NCBI GenBank assembly: GCA_038093975.1 | Contig: JBBPTG010000091.1 | Coordinates: 43,758-107,757, forward strand | Length of the DNA stretch: 64,000 nt | DNA from: Chalciporus piperatus | Taxonomy: Eukaryota; Basidiomycota; Agaricomycetes; Boletales; Boletaceae | Direction of reading: 5' to 3' | Shown: piece after piece, positions 57,698 through 64,000 of the stretch | Numbering within the stretch: position 1 is the stretch's first letter | How the letters are laid out: each line of letters opens with the position of its first letter | Position numbers and translations under genes: made by a program | The notes under the pieces: model-generated | The model's input: only the letters and a program-made list of their open reading frames with translations | Database searches by the model: none | What the model was told of the DNA's origin: nothing

Positions 57698-57880
57698 CCC
57701 GGGTTGACAAGCACTGGCTCTCCAGTCTTGTTCTCCTGGAGTTTCCTCTTCTTGAACTTCATGGGCCAAGCGCTCCTGCTTGCCTAGTCTGATCCTCAGC
57801 TCTAGTTACTGAGTTGATGTGGTTTCGCTAGGGCATGTTGTCTGATGATAGCGCTAGCTCTTGATTGAGTTGAGTCGTTT

Positions 57881-59890
57881 CAGAGAATAGGGATAGGCCG
57901 ATGTGTAAACCCTCCATGTGTAGGGAGCGGCCGATGCAGGAAATGTTTAGGGGTGGGCATTGGCCACTGAATCATGTCTCCTACAGCCGGCATGGCCGAT
58001 AGATTGAGTGTCAATGTGTAGGGATGGGCCGATGGGTTGAGCCTCAATGTGTAGGAATGGGCCTATGCAATCAGTGTCAATGTGTAGGGATGGGCCTATG
58101 CAATCAGTGTCAATGTGTAGGAATGGGCCGATGCATTGAGCCTCAATGCGTAGGAATGGGCCGATATACCTATTGTCACTAGGTAGGGATGGGCCGATGC
58201 AATCAGCGTCAATGTGTAGGGATGGGCCGATGCAATCAGTGTCAATGTGTAGGAATGGGCCGATGCAATCAGTGTCAATGTGTAGGAATGGGCCGATGCA
58301 TTGAGGCTCAATGTGTAGGAATGGGCCGATATACCTATTGTCACTAGGTAGGGATGGGCCGATGCAATCAGTGTCAATGTGTGGGGATGGGCCGATGCAA
58401 TCAGTGTCAATGTGTAGGGATGGGCCGATGCAATCAGTGTCAATGCGTAGGAATGGGCCGATGCATTGAGCCTCAATGCGTAGGAATGGGCCAATGGGTT
58501 GAGCCTCAATGCGTAGGGATGGGCCGATGCAATCAGCGTCGATGTGTAGGAATGGGCCAATGGGTTGAGCCTCAATGCGTAGGGATGGGCCGACATGGCC
58601 CGATAGATTGAGTGTCAATGGGTAGGGATGGGCCGATGCAATGATGTCCATCTGTAGGGATGGGCCGATGCCACCCGCCTCAGTAGGTAGGGATTGGCCG
58701 ATGTATAGTTTGTTGATGCATAGGAATGGGCCGATGCATTGAGCCTCAATGTGTAGGAATGGGCCAATGGGTTGAGCCTCAATGCGTAGGGATGGGCCGA
58801 TATACCTATTGTCACTAGGTAGGGATGGGCCGATGCAATCAGCGTCGATGTGTAGGGATGGGCCGATGCATTGAGCCTCAATGCGTAGGAATGGGCCGAT
58901 ATACCTATTGTCACTAGGTAGAGATGGGCCGATATACCTATTGTCACTAGGTAGGGATGGGCCGATGCAATCAGTGTCAATGTGTAGGGATGGGCCGATG
59001 CATTGAGCCTCAATGCGTAGGAATGGGCCAATGGGTTGAGCCTCAATGCGTAGGGATGGGCCGATATACCTATTGTCACTAGGAAGGGATGGGCCGATGC
59101 AATCAGCGTCGATGTGTAGGAATGGGCCAATGGGTTGAGCCTCAATGCGTAGGGATGGGCCGATACACTTATTGTCACTAGGAAGGGATGGGCCGATGCA
59201 ATCAGCGTCGATGTGTAGGAATGGGCCAATGGGTTGAGCCTCAATGCGTAGGAATGGGCCAATGGGTTGAGCCTCAATGCGTAGGGATGGGCCGATACAC
59301 CTATTGTCACTAGGTAGGGATGGGCCGATGCAATCTGCGTCAATGTGTAGGGATGGGCCGATGCAATCAGTGTCGATGTGTAGGGATGGGCCGATGCAAT
59401 CAGTGTCAATGTGTAGGGATGGGCCCATGCATTGAGCCTCAATGCGTAGGAATGGGCCGATATACCTATTGTCACTAGGTAGGGATGGGCCGATGCAATC
59501 AGTGTCACTACGTAGGGATGGGCCGATGCATTGAGCCTCAATGCATAGGAATGGGCCAATATACCTCTTGTCACTAGGCAGGAATGGGCCGATTCAATCA
59601 GTGTCAATGTGTAGGGATGGGCCAATATACTTATTGTCACTAGGTAGGAATGGGCCGATGCAATCAGCGTCAATGTGTAGGAATGGGCCAATGGGTTGAG
59701 CCTTAATGCGTAGGAATGGGCCGATATTCCTAGTGTCACTAGGTAGGAATGGGCCGATGCAATCAGTGTCAATGTGTAGGGATGGGCCAATGGGTAGACC
59801 CTCAATGCTTAGGAATGGGTCGATATTCCTATTGTCACTAGGTAGGGGCGGGCCGATGTAAAGTTAGTCCATTGGTAGGAATGGGCCAAT
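57881..59890. repeat. Minisatellite of 33-bp units, about 60 copies
   Basis: Each unit ends GTAGG(G/A)ATGGGCC and differs in its first 20 bases. Four main classes occur: GATGCAATCAGTGTCAATGT, GATGCATTGAGCCTCAATGC, GATATACCTATTGTCACTAG and AATGGGTTGAGCCTCAATGC. Because 33 is a multiple of three, long minus-strand frames of 11-residue repeats stay open (57947-59428 and 58615-59805), but more than one frame is open and I do not call a protein. Diverged units also occur left of the LTR-like region (about 57120-57200). Confidence 0.9.
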
Positions 59891-59901
59891 ATACTTATTG
59901 T

Positions 59902-60370
59902 TGTTACGCTTGTACCGGGTAGGTCAAAGCGTAGACACAAAAGCCTAGTCAAAGACAAAGGTTTCAAGGTAGCCTAACGATGGGATGTCCACGTTAAGGC
60001 CTAGCGTCCGTTCAAGAGTGGGACGGTGACTCTCAGAGGATTCAAGGAAGTGAGGAATGACCAAGCTAGATTGCGTAGGTCTAAGTTAGGGTTACAGGAG
60101 GAAACTCGAGGGTTTATATAAGTGAAGAAATGAGTTAAGGGCAGGCATAGAACAAGTCAGAATACGTAAGAACAAGTCATGACGAATAGGAATGAGTCAT
60201 GCTCGATAAGCATACGAGTCAGCGATGACGAAGCGTAGAAGGTGAAAGAACATTAAGGAATGTTCGCTGACTAAAGCAAGGTAAGAAATGAGAGGCCTAG
60301 GCAGGACTCGAACCAGCGACTAGGACTTAGTACAAGGTAACAAAGAAAGAAAGAATGAGTGATCGTAACA
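59902..60370 (-). repeat. LTR copy 1 (outer)
   Basis: 469 bp bounded by TGTTACG and CGTAACA. It is highly similar to 60390-60859. On the minus strand it has TATATAAACC and a perfect Pol III B-box-like GGTTCGAGTCC (60314-60304). Confidence 0.85.
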
Positions 60371-60389
60371 TTACCCCCGTATTAGAATC
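60371..60389 (-). repeat. 19-bp spacer with a second polypurine tract
   Basis: Between the two LTRs, the minus strand reads GATTCTAATACGGGGGTAA. It is the same, with one change, as the sequence just inside LTR copy 2 (60860-60878), which is the polypurine tract of the element. Confidence 0.85.
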
Positions 60390-60859
60390 TGTTACGCTTG
60401 TACCGGGTAGGCCAAAGCGTAGACGCAAAGCCTAGTCAAAGACAAGGGTTTCAAAGGTAGCCTAACAATGGGATGTCCACGTTAAGGCCTAGCGTCCGTT
60501 CAAGAGTGGGACGGTGACTCTCAGAGGGTTCAAAGGAAGCGAGGAATGACCAAGCTAGATTGCGTAGGTCTAAGTTAGGGTTACAGGAGGAAACTCGAGG
60601 GTTTATATAAGTGAAGGAACGAGTTAAGGGCAGGCATGGAACAAGTCGGAATATGTAAGAACAAGTCATGACGAATAGGAATGAGTCATGCTCGGTAAGC
60701 ATGCGAGTCAGCGATGACGAAGCGTGGAAGGTGAAAGAACATTAAGGAATGTTCGCTGACTAAAGCAAGGTAAGAAAAGAGAGGCCTAGGCAGGACTCGA
60801 ACCAGCGACTAGGACTTAGTACAAGGTACCAAAGAAAGAAAGAATGGGTGATCGTAACA
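60390..60859 (-). repeat. LTR copy 2 (3' LTR of the adjacent retrotransposon)
   Basis: 470 bp, TGTTACG...CGTAACA, directly downstream of the polypurine tract and the Gag-like ORF of the minus-strand Ty3/gypsy element. The B-box-like motif is at 60803-60793 and a TATA-like box lies near 60606-60615. Confidence 0.88.
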
Positions 60860-60904
60860 TTACCCCCATATTAGAATCAAGTCATCGACGAAGATAAAAA
60901 CTAG

Positions 60905-62071
60905 TCAAATGCTTAACCCGTAATGACCTGGAGAACCGGTCATGTTTGCATATCCGACATCGTCGGTTGGATCATCTCCGTCATAGAGAGTGGCGTCGTC
61001 GTCGTCGCGTGAATAAGCCTCACCCGAGATACGGGTATAGAGTGGAGGGGGGCGTCGAGCAGCTCGATTGGTATTGGTTGATCGGCGGGAACGGGAAGAG
61101 GGTGCAACAGGTGGCGTGGTTGTATGTCTCTGTCCACGCCTAAGTGGGCAACGACCTTGAATGTGACCGGGTGCCCAGCGGAAGCACGTGGGACACTGGT
61201 ATACGGGACAGTGGACACGTATATGGCCCAGTCGGTGACATACGAAGCAGGCATCGTGGTACTGGGGATGTGAGGTGGATAGAGGTATGGTGCCAGTCCG
61301 TTGTCGTTGCGAGGTAATGTGGTTACGTTCTGCACGAAAGAAGACTGCTTCCTCTTCATCGTTCAAAGGGGAGCTAGACGCGGAAGGAGTCGACAAGAGG
61401 AGAGATGAGGTAGAAACTCCGATGACAGGGGTTGGAGATTGAGCCGCAGAGGCGGATTCTCTGAGGTAGCGGTCTAGGTCATTCAGAAACTCCGGCATCC
61501 GTAGCTCATAGAGAGCAATGCTGAGGTTGGTAATTAGATCACCGTGGATATTGCGGATGGAAGCAGCTTCTGAATGAGCTTGGTGAACCGTCGTCAGGGA
61601 AGGAGGAAGATTGGCAAGACGGGATGCTTGCAGGTAGGCACGGTAGAGGGCAAAGAGGGGTGACCCCAGATCAAGGTGGGCGCCGATGGGTACAGAGAGA
61701 TGTGAGTCAAGTAAGAATTGGGACATACGGTCCATGACGACATTGTCCATCAACTCGTCACGAAGACGATGAGCGGTGAGTGGTAACTCGATGGGTAAGA
61801 CTCTGACGGTGGGAATAGCGGCAATATGAGTGGGGGCATCTAGGTCTTCCTGCAAGACTGGCCATCCAGCGGAGTTTAGTGGAAGACCAGTGGTATTCCA
61901 TCCAGCCTCAGCGACGGTTGGGCTAGCGGGTTCGGGGGAAGAGGGACGAGTGGGTTGAATAGGTAAAGAACGAATAGGTAAACCAGGGGGGTAAGTAGGA
62001 GAAGAAGAAGAACGAGAAAGAGAAGAAATGGAAGACATAGTGGTCGACGAAGGGGTAGTAGGAGCGGACAT
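60905..62071 (-). CDS. Gag-like zinc-knuckle protein downstream of pol
   Basis: The ATG at 62071 lies four bases after the pol stop (62078-62076), and the frame gives 388 residues. The N-terminus is serine-threonine-proline-rich (MSAPTTPSSTTMSSISSLSR). A helical middle part (VHQAHSEAASIRNIHGDLIT, then LYELRMPEFLNDLDRYLRES) resembles a capsid-type region only loosely. Two zinc knuckles follow: CFVCHRLGHIRVHC (CX2CX4HX4C) and CPTCFRWAPGHIQGRC (CX2CX5HX4C). A basic region (RRGQRHTTTPP) and an acidic tail (SRDDDDATLYDGDDPTDDVG) end the protein. Gag normally precedes pol; its place after the chromodomain is unusual. Reinitiation after the pol stop is a possible way to translate it. Confidence 0.8.
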   Translation of the reverse strand: MSAPTTPSSTTMSSISSLSRSSSSPTYPPGLPIRSLPIQPTRPSSPEPASPTVAEAGWNTTGLPLNSAGWPVLQEDLDAPTHIAAIPTVRVLPIELPLTAHRLRDELMDNVVMDRMSQFLLDSHLSVPIGAHLDLGSPLFALYRAYLQASRLANLPPSLTTVHQAHSEAASIRNIHGDLITNLSIALYELRMPEFLNDLDRYLRESASAAQSPTPVIGVSTSSLLLSTPSASSSPLNDEEEAVFFRAERNHITSQRQRTGTIPLSTSHPQYHDACFVCHRLGHIRVHCPVYQCPTCFRWAPGHIQGRCPLRRGQRHTTTPPVAPSSRSRRSTNTNRAARRPPPLYTRISGEAYSRDDDDATLYDGDDPTDDVGYANMTGSPGHYGLSI

Positions 62072-62075
62072 AGTT

Positions 62076-64000
62076 TCAGCAGCGAGTTTTGCGTCTGACA
62101 GAAGATGGGGATCTTGAGGAAGAAGGGAAGGCGGATGGATGAGCTTTCTTATAGTTTTCAAGAACATCCTTGGCGTGGGTAAGGTCTGTCTCTTTGAGCC
62201 AGCGATCTTCGTCAGCAGTATATGCTTTCCAGCGAACCAGGTACGAGTGGCGTCCGGAGAAACTTCGGTGTCGGAGAATCTTTTCGATCTCATATTCTTC
62301 TTCGCCTTCTATCAAGTCAGGTGGTGGAGCTGGGAAGTTCGGTCCGTGTACGGAGTTTTCGCGATAGGGTGATAACAGAGAAGCATGAAACACGGGGTGG
62401 ATCTTCCACGTTTGTGGGAGGCGGAGTTTACAAGATAGTGGGGATAAGACCTGCGTGATGGTAAAGGGTCCTTCTCGTTTCGGGGCGAACTTTGGGGAAG
62501 TAAGGGACCGTTTGAGGTTTCTTGCTTCTAGCCAGACTTTGTCTCCTTTGGCAAATGGTTTGAACTTCTGTCGAGTTCGTGCGGACATCACTTGTCTGGC
62601 AAGCTCGTGTGAGGCGAGGGCTTCGTCTCTGGCAGCAGTGAGGGAATGAAGGCGAAGTTCGACAGCGGGTAGAGCGGAGTCAGCAATCACCGAAGGAAGA
62701 GGACGGGGTTCATATCCCATCATGAGATAGAACGGGGATTTGCCGGTGACAGAGTGGGGTCGATGATTGTGTGCAAATTCGGCGTGGGAGATAGAATCAG
62801 CCCAGGATATGGGGCTATCTCCACAGTAGATTCGGAGATAGGTTTCTACTTCCTGGTTGACACGTTCAGTTTCCCCATCGGATTGGGGATGGTAGGCGGT
62901 GGAGAGGGAAAGGTCGTATCCAAGGATTCGTCCTAGTTCACGAGCGAACTCGGATGCAAATTGTGGTCCACGGTCGCTGATGATTTTGTCGTAAAGACCG
63001 AATCTCAGGTAGACTTTGTGGAAAAAGAGGGAGGCGATCCCTTCGGCGGTGACAGTTTTCTTAGTAGGGCAGAGAATTACCCCCTTTGTAAGCCCGTGGT
63101 CGACCACGACCAACAGAGAATCGAAGCCATTGGAAATGGGTAGGTCGGTGATCAGGTCACAGGACACTTGCTGGAATGGTTTGGAGCTCTTTGACGGTAT
63201 GGGCATCAAGGGTGGAGTAGTTGGATGCGTGTTCGCTTTGTTCTGTTGGCAGGTTGCGCATCCTTCGACATATTTGCGCACAAACTGTGCAAGACCAGGC
63301 CACCAGAATTCAGCAGCAACCAGCTGTCTAGTTTTGAGATAACCCGGGTGGCCGGCGGTGGGGTGATCATGGCAGCGTTGCACGACAGTGCGACGTAAGT
63401 TTTCGTCCGGTGGAATGTAAACGCGACCTTGGTAGGTCAGGACACCGTTATTCATCTGCCAGTCAGCCAGCCGGGATCGGAATGGCGCTGGGATATCGCC
63501 GTCAATGGCTTGTAATGCGGTGAGGAGAAACGGGTCATCTTTGGAAAGACTGGAAATGTGGTTGTTCATGGCGGCGTCGATGACACGGACAAATAGGGAG
63601 GGTGGTAGTAGAGTGGTACCCGCATTGTCATCGGCGTTGATGGGAAAGTGATCAGCACGCCTAGATAAGGCATCGGGACCGGCGAGGGATGAGCCAGGAA
63701 CATGAATCATTTTCAGGTCAAAGTCAGCAAGATCGAGGAGCCAGCGGGCTTGTCGACGGTTTAGATTCTGGGGTTGGCGGAAGTAGGTCAGGTTTTTGTG
63801 ATCAGTGAAGACTTGGACAGGGAAGGGAGAGCCGTGGAGATAATGTCGCCAGGTTTTGAGTGCACGGATCACGGCGAGGAGTTCACGATCATAGATATCG
63901 TAGTTCCGTTCAGCATCACCAAAGGATTGGGAGAGGTAGGAACAGGGGTGCCAATCACCGTTGGCGTCAGTTTGGAGGAGTATACCTCCAGAGGCAAATT
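62076..64000 (-). CDS. Ty3/gypsy Pol polyprotein, C-terminal part with chromodomain
   Basis: The frame is open from the window edge. RNase H: GGILLQTDANGDWHPCSYLS, then YDRELLAVIRALKTWRHYL and VFTDHKNLTYF. The integrase zinc domain (H2C2) spans HDHPTAGHPGYLKTRQL to CATCQQNKAN. The integrase core has the acidic triad in VSCDLITDLP, KIISDRGPQFAS and HPQSDGETERVNQ. A GPFTITQVLSPLSCKLRLP segment follows, then a chromodomain EEEYEIEKILRHRSFSGRHS with YLVRWKAYTADEDRWLKETD, which directs chromoviruses to marked chromatin. It ends RRKTRC with TGA at 62078-62076. No frameshift or stop is seen in the 640 codons visible, so the element may be young. Confidence 0.95.
   Translation of the reverse strand, partial: FASGGILLQTDANGDWHPCSYLSQSFGDAERNYDIYDRELLAVIRALKTWRHYLHGSPFPVQVFTDHKNLTYFRQPQNLNRRQARWLLDLADFDLKMIHVPGSSLAGPDALSRRADHFPINADDNAGTTLLPPSLFVRVIDAAMNNHISSLSKDDPFLLTALQAIDGDIPAPFRSRLADWQMNNGVLTYQGRVYIPPDENLRRTVVQRCHDHPTAGHPGYLKTRQLVAAEFWWPGLAQFVRKYVEGCATCQQNKANTHPTTPPLMPIPSKSSKPFQQVSCDLITDLPISNGFDSLLVVVDHGLTKGVILCPTKKTVTAEGIASLFFHKVYLRFGLYDKIISDRGPQFASEFARELGRILGYDLSLSTAYHPQSDGETERVNQEVETYLRIYCGDSPISWADSISHAEFAHNHRPHSVTGKSPFYLMMGYEPRPLPSVIADSALPAVELRLHSLTAARDEALASHELARQVMSARTRQKFKPFAKGDKVWLEARNLKRSLTSPKFAPKREGPFTITQVLSPLSCKLRLPQTWKIHPVFHASLLSPYRENSVHGPNFPAPPPDLIEGEEEYEIEKILRHRSFSGRHSYLVRWKAYTADEDRWLKETDLTHAKDVLENYKKAHPSAFPSSSRSPSSVRRKTRC

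Larger units (their letters stand above)
57290..57880 (+). repeat. LTR-like sequence, diverged, plus orientation
   Basis: It begins TGTTACGAACGC, like the TGTTACG ends of the two LTRs at 59902 and 60390. As in those LTRs read on the minus strand, pyrimidine-rich sequence and ATGACTCA words precede a TATATAAACCC box. I could not find a matching right end, and identity to those LTRs is low, so it may be the 5' part of an LTR from a related family. Its end at 57880 is approximate. Confidence 0.45.
60390..64000 (-). mobile_element. Ty3/gypsy chromovirus, 3' part, running off the right edge
   Basis: On the minus strand the order is RNase H, integrase, chromodomain (pol, 64000-62076), then a zinc-knuckle ORF (62071-60905), polypurine tract and LTR (60859-60390). 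Protease, reverse transcriptase and the 5' LTR lie beyond the window. Confidence 0.9.

Noticed and set aside
57947..59428. A 493-codon minus frame of 11-residue repeats (IGPSLHIDTDC type) as a protein
   Set aside because: It is a by-product of the 33-bp minisatellite; a second frame is equally open, and there is no start context, splice site or non-repeat domain.
58615..59805. A 396-codon minus frame of HPYTLTLIASA-type repeats
   Set aside because: Same minisatellite in another phase; no independent sign of coding.

Overview
The window looks like nuclear DNA of a filamentous basidiomycete, most likely an Agaricomycete of the Rhizoctonia/Ceratobasidium type. This is inferred from many 45-60 nt GT-AG introns, DUF6532, DUF6535 and DUF6698 families, CHAT-TPR and NACHT-ankyrin proteins, Plavaka-like CACTA transposases and a candidate CaaX pheromone precursor. 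Exon joins given here are hand predictions from splice signals and reading-frame phase.

Layout. 1-1000: start of a probable F-box gene whose intron holds a Harbinger-like MITE. 1368-2889: amidase pseudogene with several frameshifts. 4389-5546: membrane coiled-coil protein. 6084-13597: a DUF6532 gene and a Plavaka-like transposase on the same strand, separated by a 2.76 kb structure with perfect 51-bp inverted ends, inverted CCAGT/ACTGG arrays, four GC-rich hairpin repeats and a tandem array. 14743-21015: nest of elements in and beside a broken DUF6535-like gene: a 3,440-bp Tc1/mariner element with perfect 76-bp ends and two opposed genes, a 143-bp TA-flanked MITE and a 729-bp TAA-flanked MITE.

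22360-33504 is a conserved block: formamidase, DUF4139 protein, CK2 beta subunit, GUP1-type O-acyltransferase and FAD monooxygenase. 35970-41360 holds a CHAT-TPR putative protease gene between two nearly identical tRNA-Ile(AAU) genes. Then come a monothiol glutaredoxin, an isochorismatase-like hydrolase and a large NACHT-ankyrin NOD-like receptor (44989-51827). A 40-residue ORF with a C-terminal CVVA box (53594-53716) looks like a mating pheromone precursor. A DUF6698 gene follows.

From 57 kb to the end the DNA is retrotransposon-derived. It has an LTR-like promoter region with eight TGACTCA sites (five at exact 10-bp spacing) before a TATA box, a 2 kb minisatellite of 33-bp units, two tandem 470-bp LTRs, and a minus-strand Ty3/gypsy chromovirus that runs off the right edge. 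Its zinc-knuckle Gag-like ORF lies downstream of pol.

The most novel items are the two-gene Tc1/mariner element, the pheromone precursor, the bZIP-site array and the pol-then-Gag-like gene order. The CHAT protein and the NOD-like receptor are both of types linked to regulated cell death or non-self recognition in fungi; that they work together is only a suggestion.
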